In this document: piece after piece, positions 24,084 to 32,205 of the stretch | Layout: every line of letters begins with the position of its first letter | How positions within the stretch are numbered: position 1 is the stretch's first letter | Notes under the pieces: model-generated | The model's input: only the letters and a program-made list of their open reading frames with translations | What the model was told of the DNA's origin: nothing | The model's database searches: none | Source of the DNA: Thermoleophilaceae bacterium | GTDB lineage: Bacteria > Actinomycetota > Thermoleophilia > Solirubrobacterales > Thermoleophilaceae | Reading direction: 5' to 3' | Assembly: GCA_036378175.1 (NCBI GenBank) | Contig: DASUWY010000010.1 | Span: 43,242 to 107,241 of the forward strand | DNA length: 64,000 nt | Translations under genes and position numbers: made by a program

Positions 24084-25376
24084 GTGCTTCGTACAAAGAC
24101 GCAGCGCTTCGTCACGTTCGCGGCCCTCTTCGCGCTTCTTCTGATCGTCGCGGACTTCGTGGTGTCGCGGGTCTGGCCGCCGTCACCCGCTCCCGCCGTT
24201 CAGTCGGGCACCATTGGCAACGGCCGCCTCGCCGTTGGAACGCTGCTCGACAGGCAGGTGCCGAACCTCACGCTGATCGACGAGCGCGGCAAGCCCACGC
24301 CGCTCTCATCCTTCCGGGGGCGCTACCTCGTGTTCGCGCCCTCGATGACGCTTTGCCACGAGGTGTGTCCCATGACCACAGCGGCGCTCGAGCGGGTGCA
24401 GTCCGCGGTGGCCAAGATCGGCCTGGGCAGCCAGGTGACGGTGGCGGAGGTGAGCATCGATCCCTGGCGCGACACCCCCGCCCGGCTTCGCGCCTACCAG
24501 AAGATGACGGGCCTCCACTTCCGCCTGCTCACCGGCAGCCGTGCGCAGCTCACCAGGATGTGGAAGTTCTTTGGCGTGTACTTCCATCGCGTGCCGCAGG
24601 GCAAGCCGGCGGACGTGGACTGGCTCACGAACAGGCCGGAACGCTTCGACGTCGAGCACACCGACGGGCTCTTCATCCTCGATCCGCACGGGCACTGGCG
24701 GGTGGGCGCTGTCGGCATGCCGTCGGTGGGCGGAAAGCTTGCGCCGCCGCTGCGCCCGCTCCTGAACGAGCACGGGCAGGAGAACCTCCGCCACCCCCAG
24801 GCGCCGTGGACGCCGAAGGCCGCCCTCGCCGACCTCCTCACGCTCAAGCAGCGCTACGACGCCACGACCTCGCCGGGGCAGAGCACCGCCAAGGCGCCCA
24901 CCGCCGCAGAGCTCAAGCGCGCGCTCGCCGGCTCGCCTGCGCCGCTGGCGAGTCTGCATTCACAGGCCGACACGCTGCTCGGCGGCGGGATGAATGCCTT
25001 CAAGGCGCGCCTCGCCGCGCTGCACGGCCGCCCGGTGGTGGTGAACGAATGGGCATCGTGGTGCCCGCCCTGCCGCAACGAGTTCCCGCTGCTCGCGCAG
25101 GCTTCCGCCCGCTACGGCAAGCGAGTGGCGTTCCTCGGCGTGAACGTGAGCGACAGCCGGGGCGACGCCGCGTCGTTCCTCCGCGGCCATCCGCTCAGCT
25201 ATCCGAGCTACACCGACTCAAACGGCGCGATCGCCAGCTCGTTCGGCAACGCACAGGCACTGCCGATCACCATCTACTTCTCGCCATCGGGCAAGAAGAC
25301 CTACACGCACATTGGCTACTACAGCGCGCAGGAGGCGCTCAACTCGGACATCGAGCGTTACGCGCTCGGGCAGTGA
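24084..25376 (+). CDS. Fused Sco-type and TlpA-type thioredoxin protein
   Basis: The 430-residue protein has one N-terminal membrane anchor (about 9-28) and two thioredoxin folds outside the membrane. The Sco domain (about 50-230) has Cys91, Cys95 (LCHEVCP) and His192 (VEHTDG). The TlpA/ResA-type domain (about 295-428) has the redox pair Cys327/Cys330 in WASWCPPCRNEF. Fusing a copper chaperone to a reductant fits the known need to reduce Sco and CuA cysteines before copper loading. GTG start. The linker 235-290 is variable. Confidence 0.85.
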   Translation: MLRTKTQRFVTFAALFALLLIVADFVVSRVWPPSPAPAVQSGTIGNGRLAVGTLLDRQVPNLTLIDERGKPTPLSSFRGRYLVFAPSMTLCHEVCPMTTAALERVQSAVAKIGLGSQVTVAEVSIDPWRDTPARLRAYQKMTGLHFRLLTGSRAQLTRMWKFFGVYFHRVPQGKPADVDWLTNRPERFDVEHTDGLFILDPHGHWRVGAVGMPSVGGKLAPPLRPLLNEHGQENLRHPQAPWTPKAALADLLTLKQRYDATTSPGQSTAKAPTAAELKRALAGSPAPLASLHSQADTLLGGGMNAFKARLAALHGRPVVVNEWASWCPPCRNEFPLLAQASARYGKRVAFLGVNVSDSRGDAASFLRGHPLSYPSYTDSNGAIASSFGNAQALPITIYFSPSGKKTYTHIGYYSAQEALNSDIERYALGQ

Positions 25377-25396
25377 CGTCGTTATCGTCCCCGCCG

Positions 25397-25666
25397 ATGA
25401 GCGACCAGGTGGTGACGCTGGTGGTCGACCAGCCCGGCGCGGACGCCGATGCGGCCTACGAGCGTCTGGCCAAGCAGCTGAAGGACGCGCGCGTGGGACG
25501 GCCGGAGGCGGACACCGGCGTGTTCGACGTCACGGTCGACGCCGACGATCGCGAGGCGGCCCTGAACAAGGTGTGGAACGCGCTTGCGGCGGCGGGCGCG
25601 GACGACGAGATCCTCTTCCTGGAGCACCCGGACATCCCGCAGCACTGGCGCAGCCGCCCCGCCTAG
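25397..25666 (+). CDS. Small protein of unknown function
   Basis: The 89-residue protein (MSDQVVTLVVDQPGADADAA start) alternates strands and helices like a ferredoxin-type alpha/beta fold, with A-A-Y-E-R-L-A-K-Q-L-K as helix 1, FDVTVDADDREAALNKVW next, and EILFLEHPDIPQHW at the end. No family is recognised. It follows the Sco-TlpA gene by 20 bases and may be in its transcript. Confidence 0.6.
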   Translation: MSDQVVTLVVDQPGADADAAYERLAKQLKDARVGRPEADTGVFDVTVDADDREAALNKVWNALAAAGADDEILFLEHPDIPQHWRSRPA

Positions 25667-25736
25667 CTTTGTCAGCTCCCTGACTCGCCCCTCAGGGCCC
25701 GGCGAGCGCGAAGCGGCGGATGGGTAGCCCCATTCG

Positions 25737-27218
25737 GTGGAGTCGTCTCTTCTTTCCCGGAAGCCGTTCGCGCGCCCGCTCAACCGGCTGCGTGCACGGC
25801 TCCGCGAGACCGCGGGTGGAGGCGCGGCCACCCGCGCCGTGGTCCTCTTCGGGGCCGTCCTCGGGCTCGACTCGGCGGACAAGGCCACGCTCGGCGCGAC
25901 CGCCGCCCAGCTCAAGCACCAGCTCGTCATCACGAACACGGAGGTGGGCGTGCTGGCGGCGGCGGCCACGGCTCTCAGCGCTCTTGCGACCGTCCCCGCC
26001 GGCGCCCTGGTGGACCGCACCAACCGGGTGAGGCTGCTGGCGGGGAGCGTTGGGCTCTGGGGCGTGGCGATGATCTGGACCGGACTCGCCGGCTCCTTCA
26101 CGATGCTGCTTATCAGCCGCGTGGCGCTCGGCATCGTGCTCGCCACCGCCGGCCCCGCGATCGCGTCGCTCACGGGTGACCTCTTCCCGGAGGATCGCCG
26201 CGCGCGCGTGTTCGGCTACATCCTCACGGGCGACCTCGTGGGTTCGGGCGTGGGCTTTCTCATCAGCGGCAACGTGGCCGGCGTGCTGTCGTGGCGGTTC
26301 GCCTTCATCTTGCTGGCGCTCCCGTCCGCGCTCGTGGCGTGGCTGCTGTGGCGGCATCTCCCCGAGCCGCGGCGCGGCGCCCAGACACGGAACCCGCGAC
26401 CGCAGCAGGATCCCGCACGCGAGGTGGCCCAGGAGCTGGGGGAGGAGCCGAATCCAAACGCGGTGGTGGGCGCGGACGCGCGCCACATGTCCCTTTGGCG
26501 GGCGATCGTCTACGTGTTCCGCATTCCCACGAACGTCCTGCTGGTGCTGGCGTCAGCCATCGGCTACTTCTTCTTCGGCGGGCTGCGCACGTTCGCGATC
26601 GTGTTCGCCCGCGGCCACTTCGGCCTCAGCCAGTCGGTGGCATCCACGCTCTTCACGCTCGTGGGCGTGGGCGCGATCGTGGGTGTGGTGGCCGGCGGCC
26701 GCATCGCGGACAAGCTCATGTCGAAGGGCCGGCTCAACGCCCGCGTGCTCGTGGGCGTGGTGGGCTTTGCGGCCGCCCCGCTGTTCCTGGCGCCCGGCCT
26801 GATCTCCACCTCGCTGATGATCTCGCTGCCGCTCTTCTTCATCGGCACGGCCGCGTTCTCCGCGCCCAATCCCACGATCGATGCCGCGCGCCTCGACGTC
26901 GTGCCTTGGGCGCTGCGCGGCCGCGCCGAGGGCGCCCGCACCGTTGCGCGAGCCGCCGCCGAGACCGCCGGCCCGCTCGCGTTCGGTGTCCTGGCGGACA
27001 CCTTCGCGGGCTCGGGCGGCAAGGCTCACGGTGCTGAGATCGCGTTCCTCATCATGCTCATCCCGCTCGCGCTGAACGGCCTCCTGCTGCTGCCGGCGCT
27101 GAAGAGCTACGGCCGTGATGTGGCGGCGGCAGCCGCCTCGGAGGCGATCATGAAGGAGGAGGATCGAGACTACGCGGACGAGCGCTCGGGCGGGCGAACG
27201 AACGCCCGCGAGCGCTGA
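25737..27218 (+). CDS. Major facilitator superfamily transporter (spinster/UhpC-like)
   Basis: The 493-residue protein has about 12 membrane helices with GALVDRTNRVRLL in loop 2-3, FPEDRRARVFGYI in loop 4-5 and GRIADKLMSKG in loop 8-9. A hydrophilic central loop of about 60 residues (RRGAQTRNPRPQQDP onward) and charged N- and C-tails face the cytoplasm. Substrate unknown. GTG start. The last 49 bases overlap the convergent flippase-like gene. Confidence 0.8.
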   Translation: MESSLLSRKPFARPLNRLRARLRETAGGGAATRAVVLFGAVLGLDSADKATLGATAAQLKHQLVITNTEVGVLAAAATALSALATVPAGALVDRTNRVRLLAGSVGLWGVAMIWTGLAGSFTMLLISRVALGIVLATAGPAIASLTGDLFPEDRRARVFGYILTGDLVGSGVGFLISGNVAGVLSWRFAFILLALPSALVAWLLWRHLPEPRRGAQTRNPRPQQDPAREVAQELGEEPNPNAVVGADARHMSLWRAIVYVFRIPTNVLLVLASAIGYFFFGGLRTFAIVFARGHFGLSQSVASTLFTLVGVGAIVGVVAGGRIADKLMSKGRLNARVLVGVVGFAAAPLFLAPGLISTSLMISLPLFFIGTAAFSAPNPTIDAARLDVVPWALRGRAEGARTVARAAAETAGPLAFGVLADTFAGSGGKAHGAEIAFLIMLIPLALNGLLLLPALKSYGRDVAAAAASEAIMKEEDRDYADERSGGRTNARER

Positions 27219-28213
27219 CGCCCGGCGGCCGTGCGTTCGCTACCGTCGTCCTCCGCCGCGTCGATCAATGGCTTCACGTGCCGCCGCGCCATGAGCGCGG
27301 GGATCATGGGGAGCACGAAGTTCCCGCTGCGGTAGACCACCACCGCCGCCAGCGCGCTGGGCACCGGAAGCCCGACCCAGTGCAGGGCGAACGTCATCAG
27401 CGCCTCGGTGGCGCCGGCGCCGCCGAGTGGCAGCGAGCGGCGCGTGAGCGCGTAGCCGGTGGCGTACGCGAGGATCGTGGCCCAGGCGCCCGGGTGCAGG
27501 CCGACGAAGCGGAGCGCGCCGTAGAAGGCGGCGATCTCGAGGATCCAGTAGAGCGCCGCCCCAGCCCAGGCGATCCAGCAGGTGGCGATGTCCCGCGCGA
27601 GCAGATGCAGAACACCCACGCCGCGGAGCGTGAGGCCGAGCCTGGCGAGAGGGCGGCCGGGCGCGGTGAAGCGATCGCGGCGGCTGGGTGCGGCCAGCCA
27701 GAGCCCGATGCCGAAGCCGATCGGCACCGCGATGATCCACGGCCACAGGAGGGACGGCATCGCGTGCGGACGGCCGGTGATGAGCAGCACGATCGCGCTG
27801 AGCCAGGCGACTGGCGCCAGCAGCGACCATTCGAGCGCGCCCAGTCCGAGCACCCGCACGGTGGCGGCGCGACCGGACCTGCTGTCCAGCGTCTGGAGCG
27901 CCCGCTTGTCGAGCGCGAAACCACCGCCCACCGCGAACGGGCCGAACCCCGCCGCCACCACGCGCGCAGCCATCCCCGGCTCGAGCTCCGGTCCGCCATG
28001 CGCGCGCGCGACCGCGCGGTAGGCGAGCACGTACGCGCCGGGGGCGAGCAGCGAGGCGCAGATCGATAGCACGATCCAGGCAGGCTCCAGGTGCGTCCAG
28101 GCATCGGCGAACCTGCCGAAGCCATATGCGCCCGCGATCGCCGCCACCGTGGCAGCGGCGAGCAGAAACGCGAAGGCCGTGGTTGCGATCGGATGTTCTC
28201 GGAGCCTTGCCAC
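27170..28213 (-). CDS. Flippase-like integral membrane protein (LPG synthase TM / UPF0104 type)
   Basis: The 347-residue protein has eight or more hydrophobic segments and the family-type motif RSLPLGGAGATEALMTFAL near the C-terminus. Related domains move or modify lipids, including lysyl-phosphatidylglycerol synthase and glycolipid flippases. The C-terminal 35 residues are polar and derive from the region overlapping the convergent transporter gene. GTG start. Confidence 0.75.
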   Translation of the reverse strand: MARLREHPIATTAFAFLLAAATVAAIAGAYGFGRFADAWTHLEPAWIVLSICASLLAPGAYVLAYRAVARAHGGPELEPGMAARVVAAGFGPFAVGGGFALDKRALQTLDSRSGRAATVRVLGLGALEWSLLAPVAWLSAIVLLITGRPHAMPSLLWPWIIAVPIGFGIGLWLAAPSRRDRFTAPGRPLARLGLTLRGVGVLHLLARDIATCWIAWAGAALYWILEIAAFYGALRFVGLHPGAWATILAYATGYALTRRSLPLGGAGATEALMTFALHWVGLPVPSALAAVVVYRSGNFVLPMIPALMARRHVKPLIDAAEDDGSERTAAGRQRSRAFVRPPERSSA

Positions 28214-28305
28214 GCCGCGCTATTACCCGGTTTTGCAGGGCTGTCCCCGGCTTGTCAGCACACGTACGTGCCGGTCCGGGGCCCGCGGTCCATAGGCTTC
28301 GCGCC

Positions 28306-28995
28306 ATGTTCGAGGCGGACCCTCAGCGGGACCTGCCCTTCCTGGGCATCAACATGGTCGCGTCGGTGGACGGCAAGGCCACGCTCGGCGGGCGGGTGGG
28401 TGCTCTCACCTCGGCGGACGACCAGGCGGAGCTGCACGCGCTCCGCGCCGAGGCGGACGCCGTGCTGGTGGGCGCCTCCACCGTGCGGCGCGAGGGCTAT
28501 GGCCGGCTGCTGCCAGACGAGCTGCGGGAGGACCGGGAGGCGCGCGGCCTGCCCCGCGAGCCGCTGCTCTGCATCGCGTCGGCATCGCTGCGCATCGATC
28601 CGGACGTGGACGCCCTGCGCGAGACCGGTCCGCGCCCGCTCCTGGTTCTCACCTCCGCGGACGGCCGGCTCCCCGGCGACCCCGCGGAGGTGGAGTACCT
28701 GCAGGGCCATGCGACCGACGGGCGGCTCGAGTTCGCCCCGCTGCTGCGCCGGCTCAAGGCCGAGCACGGCGTGGGGAAGGTGGTGTGCGAAGGCGGGCCG
28801 ACGCTGAACGGCACGTTGTTCGCAGAGGGGCTCGTGGACGCTGTTTTCCTGAGCGTGTCGCCCTGGATCGCGGGCGCCGGCGAGTCGCTCACGATCGTCG
28901 CCGGCGCGCCATTGCGCGAGCCCGTGCGCCTGCGCCTCGGCTCCGCCGCCGAGGTGAACGGGCTGGCGCTCCTCAGGTACCAGGTGGAGCGATGA
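28306..28995 (+). CDS. RibD C-terminal/dihydrofolate-reductase-fold protein
   Basis: The 229-residue protein is a stand-alone RibD_C domain: NMVASVDGKATLGG, ADAVLVGASTVRREGYG, VCEGGPTLNGTLFAEGLVD. Members reduce pyrimidine or pterin substrates with NADPH; the M. tuberculosis relative Rv2671 can act as a dihydrofolate reductase. Its stop overlaps the ATG of a dihydropteroate synthase-like gene (ATGA), supporting a folate or pterin role over riboflavin. The open frame upstream of the chosen ATG is ignored because the ATG fits the family N-terminus. Confidence 0.85.
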   Translation: MFEADPQRDLPFLGINMVASVDGKATLGGRVGALTSADDQAELHALRAEADAVLVGASTVRREGYGRLLPDELREDREARGLPREPLLCIASASLRIDPDVDALRETGPRPLLVLTSADGRLPGDPAEVEYLQGHATDGRLEFAPLLRRLKAEHGVGKVVCEGGPTLNGTLFAEGLVDAVFLSVSPWIAGAGESLTIVAGAPLREPVRLRLGSAAEVNGLALLRYQVER

Positions 28996-29888
28996 GGCTG
29001 CGCCTGCGCGACCGCGTGCTCGACCTGTCCGGCAAGCCGCCGCTGATCATGGGAATCGTGAACGTGAACGACGACTCCACCGCCAGCAGCGTCCCCTTGC
29101 ACACGCTCGACGAGCAGCTCGAATACGCGCTCGCGCTCTGTGGCGACGGCGCGGACATCATCGACGTGGGCGCCGAATCGGGCCGTACCGATCGCCCGCC
29201 GCGCAGCGCGGCGGAGGAGAGTGGCCTCGTCACTCCGCTCGTGGAGGAGCTCGCGCGCCGGGACGTGCTCGTGTCCGTGGACACGTTCAAGCCGGAGGTT
29301 GCCGAAGCCGCTGTGGATGCCGGGGCCGCCCTGATCAACGACGTGAGCGGCCTCGCCCACGTGGGCCTCGCCGACGTCGCGGCACGCTCTGGCGCCGGCC
29401 TCGTGCTGATGCACACCGCGGCAGCGCCGAAGGAGGAGCACTTCCCCGGCTACCAGGATCCGATGGCGGACGTGCTCGCGTTCCTGCGCCGGAGGATGAT
29501 CGTCGCGCGCGACCGCGGGGTGGGGGACGAGCAGATCGTGCTCGACCCCGGGCCCGATTTCGCGAAGACGCCGCAGGAGACCGTGGACGTGCTGAGGCGG
29601 CTCCCGGAGCTCCAGGCGCTGGGGCGGCCCGTGCTCCTCGCCGTGTCGCGCAAGTACTTCATCGGCGCGATCACGGGGCGAGAGCCCGAGGACCGCCTCG
29701 CCGGCACGCTCGCGGCGGTGGGGGCGGGGGTGGACGCCGGCGCCGCGATCGTGCGCGTGCACGATGTGGCGGACACGCGCGACTACCTGGAGCTTCGCCG
29801 CGTGCTGTCCGACGAGGGTGAGGTGCCGTTGCGCGGCGACCTCGAAGACGAGCGCCTCAAGTGGCTGCCGGCGCCGTCAGACGAGTGA
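28992..29888 (+). CDS. Dihydropteroate synthase-like pterin-binding enzyme (atypical)
   Basis: The 298-residue protein has the TIM-barrel layout of DHPS with PPLIMGIVNVNDDS (residues 16-29), DIIDVGAESGRTDRPP, VSVDTFKPEVAEAA, LINDVSG and LDPGPDFAKT. DHPS joins 6-hydroxymethyl-dihydropterin pyrophosphate to p-aminobenzoate. Canonical enzymes read N-V-T-P-D-S-F-S-D and G-E-S-T-R-P-G in the first two loops; both are altered here, so activity or substrate may differ. It is translationally coupled to the RibD_C gene. Confidence 0.8.
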   Translation: MRLRLRDRVLDLSGKPPLIMGIVNVNDDSTASSVPLHTLDEQLEYALALCGDGADIIDVGAESGRTDRPPRSAAEESGLVTPLVEELARRDVLVSVDTFKPEVAEAAVDAGAALINDVSGLAHVGLADVAARSGAGLVLMHTAAAPKEEHFPGYQDPMADVLAFLRRRMIVARDRGVGDEQIVLDPGPDFAKTPQETVDVLRRLPELQALGRPVLLAVSRKYFIGAITGREPEDRLAGTLAAVGAGVDAGAAIVRVHDVADTRDYLELRRVLSDEGEVPLRGDLEDERLKWLPAPSDE

Positions 29889-29969
29889 CGCGCCCTCAGT
29901 AGCGCGCACGGATCAAGACCGGGGTGGACCCTGATGCCGCCCCGGCGGTGTCCGCCCATCCTGTGGGCA

Positions 29970-31214
29970 ATGCGACAGCTGGTCGAAGCACCGAGTGCGA
30001 TCCCTACGGCCAAGCCCCGGCTGTACGTGGGATCGGAGGTGGGGACGCTTCGGCGGGTCCTGCTCCACCGACCCGACCTCGAGCTCAAGCGGCTCACGCC
30101 GACGAACAAGGAGGCGCTCCTGTTCGACGACGTGCTCTGGGCCAAGCGCGCGCGGCAGGAGCACGACGCCTTCGCAGACGCGCTCGCCGACCGCGGCGTG
30201 GAGGTGCTCTACCTCCACGAACTCCTCGCTGAGACGCTGGCGCTGCCCGCGGCGCGCGAGGAGGTGCTCGACCAGACGCTCGCGGCGGTGCCCCTCGGGC
30301 TCGACCTCGGTCCCGCTCTGCGCGAATGGCTCGCGAGCCTTCCATCGCACGAGCTGGCTGAGCGCCTGATCGGCGGCATCCTCCGCGACGACGTTCCGTT
30401 CGAGAGCGGCTCGCTCGTAGCGCTCGCGCCGCTGCTCGACGGCTTCGTGCTTCCGCCGCTGCCCAACCACCTCTTCACGCGGGATACATCGGCGTGGATC
30501 TACGGAGGCGTGTCCATCCACTCGATGGCGATGCGGGCGCGCAGGCGCGAGGCGGTGCACCTCGAGGCGATCTACCGCCATCACCCGCTGTTCGCAGACG
30601 CGCCTCACGAGAAGTGGAGCGAGGGGCTCGGAGGTCCCGCGCAGCTCGAGGGCGGCGACGTGCTCGTGATCGGCAACGGATGCGTGCTCATCGGGATGGG
30701 CGAGCGCAGCCGGCCCGCCGGCGTGGAGCTGCTGGCCCGCCGGCTGTTCGCGGCAGGCGCCGCCACACAGGTGATCGCCGTGGCGATGCCCGCTCGGCGC
30801 TCCGCGATGCACCTCGACACGGTGATGACCATGGTCGATCGCGACGCCTTCACGATCTACCCAGAGCTGCGCGACTCGCTCGAGGGCTACAGCCTGCGCC
30901 CGTCGGGCGACGGGATCCGCGTGGAGCATGAGCCCGACCTCTTCGCCGCCACGGCGCGTGCGCTCGGCATGCCGTCCCTTCGTCTGTTCGAGACCGGGGG
31001 CGACCGCTACGAGGCCGAGCGCGAGCAGTGGGACGACGGCAACAACGTGCTCGCGCTCGCTCCCGGAGTGGTGGTGGCGTACGAGCGCAACGTGGATACC
31101 AACACGAGGCTCCGGCGCGAGGGCATCGAGGTGATCACCATCGCGGGAGCCGAGCTCGGTCGCGGGCGCGGCGGGCCGCGATGCATGTCCTGTCCAATCG
31201 AGCGGGAGGCGTGA
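29970..31214 (+). CDS. arcA: Arginine deiminase
   Basis: The 414-residue enzyme hydrolyses arginine to citrulline and ammonia. Guanidine-binding and catalytic segments are clear: [12 protein letters not shown] (Asp and Arg), [11 protein letters not shown] (His), [13 protein letters not shown], and nucleophile Cys405 in GPRCMSCP near the C-terminus (usually CMTMP or CMSMP; the Met is Cys408 here). The ATG with M-R-Q-L-V-E is chosen over an upstream start. Carbamate kinase begins one base after the stop. Confidence 0.95.
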   Translation: MRQLVEAPSAIPTAKPRLYVGSEVGTLRRVLLHRPDLELKRLTPTNKEALLFDDVLWAKRARQEHDAFADALADRGVEVLYLHELLAETLALPAAREEVLDQTLAAVPLGLDLGPALREWLASLPSHELAERLIGGILRDDVPFESGSLVALAPLLDGFVLPPLPNHLFTRDTSAWIYGGVSIHSMAMRARRREAVHLEAIYRHHPLFADAPHEKWSEGLGGPAQLEGGDVLVIGNGCVLIGMGERSRPAGVELLARRLFAAGAATQVIAVAMPARRSAMHLDTVMTMVDRDAFTIYPELRDSLEGYSLRPSGDGIRVEHEPDLFAATARALGMPSLRLFETGGDRYEAEREQWDDGNNVLALAPGVVVAYERNVDTNTRLRREGIEVITIAGAELGRGRGGPRCMSCPIEREA

Positions 31215-31215
31215 C

Positions 31216-32205
31216 ATGCGCGTGGTGGCGGCACTTGGTGGAAACGCACTCCTCAGGCGGGGGGAAACCGCCGAGGCGGAGGCGCAGCGGCGCAACCTGG
31301 CGCGCGCGGCCACCACGCTCGCCGAGCTGGCGCTCGATCACGAGCTGGTCCTCACCCACGGCAACGGGCCGCAGGTGGGGCTGCTCGCGCTGCAGGCCGA
31401 GGCGTATGAGCGTGTGCGGCCGTATCCGTTTGACGTGCTGGTGGCGGAGAGCGAGGGAATGGTCGGCTACATGCTCGACCAGACGCTCGGGAACCTCCTG
31501 CCGCAACGCCCTATCGCCACGCTGCTCACGCAGGTGGTGGTGCACGAGAGCGACCCTGCCTTCGCTCATCCCACCAAGCCCGTGGGTCCCGTGTACTCCG
31601 CCAAGGAGGCCACCCGGCTTGCCGCGGAGCGCGGCTGGAGCGTGGCGCCCGACGGCAGCTACTGGCGCCGCGTGGTGCCCTCGCCACAGCCGCAGCGGAT
31701 CGTCGAGCTCGCCACGATCAGGCTGCTCGTGGACGCGGGCGTGCTGGTGATATGCGGCGGTGGCGGTGGCATGCCGGTGACCGAGCGCCAGGGCGTTCTC
31801 CGCGGCGTCGAGGCGGTGATCGACAAGGACCTCGCGGCGTCGCTGCTCGCGGCAGAGCTCGGAGCCGACGCCCTGCTCCTGCTCACCGACGTACCGGGTG
31901 TCCAGCAGCAGTTCGGCTCGCCGGACGCGCGCCCGATCGCCGAGGTGACCACCGACGAGTTGCGGAAGATGGACCTACCGGCCGGCTCCATGCGCCCCAA
32001 GGCGGAGGCGGCATGCCGCTTCGTCGAGCGCACGGGAAGGCTCGCGGTGATCGCGGCGCTCGACGACGCCGCGCTCGCGCTCGACGGCTACGCCGGCACG
32101 CGCGTGGTCACACCGACGGCCACGGCCGCCGCGGCGCCGCCAGGTCCACGCGGATCCGTGCGTCGGCGGCAGCCGCGCCGTCCGGAGTTGCCATCACTGG
32201 GTTGA
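31216..32205 (+). CDS. arcC: Carbamate kinase
   Basis: The 329-residue amino-acid-kinase fold protein has VVAALGGNALLRRG, LTHGNGPQVGLLALQ, VICGGGGGMPV, VIDKDLAASLLA and AGSMRPKAEAACRFV. It makes ATP and carbamate-derived CO2/NH3 from carbamoyl phosphate, the last step of the arginine deiminase pathway. No ornithine carbamoyltransferase gene lies between or beside arcA and arcC, so that step must come from elsewhere. The final 30 residues, beyond the usual family end, arise where it overlaps the convergent gene by 98 bases. Confidence 0.93.
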   Translation: MRVVAALGGNALLRRGETAEAEAQRRNLARAATTLAELALDHELVLTHGNGPQVGLLALQAEAYERVRPYPFDVLVAESEGMVGYMLDQTLGNLLPQRPIATLLTQVVVHESDPAFAHPTKPVGPVYSAKEATRLAAERGWSVAPDGSYWRRVVPSPQPQRIVELATIRLLVDAGVLVICGGGGGMPVTERQGVLRGVEAVIDKDLAASLLAAELGADALLLLTDVPGVQQQFGSPDARPIAEVTTDELRKMDLPAGSMRPKAEAACRFVERTGRLAVIAALDDAALALDGYAGTRVVTPTATAAAAPPGPRGSVRRRQPRRPELPSLG

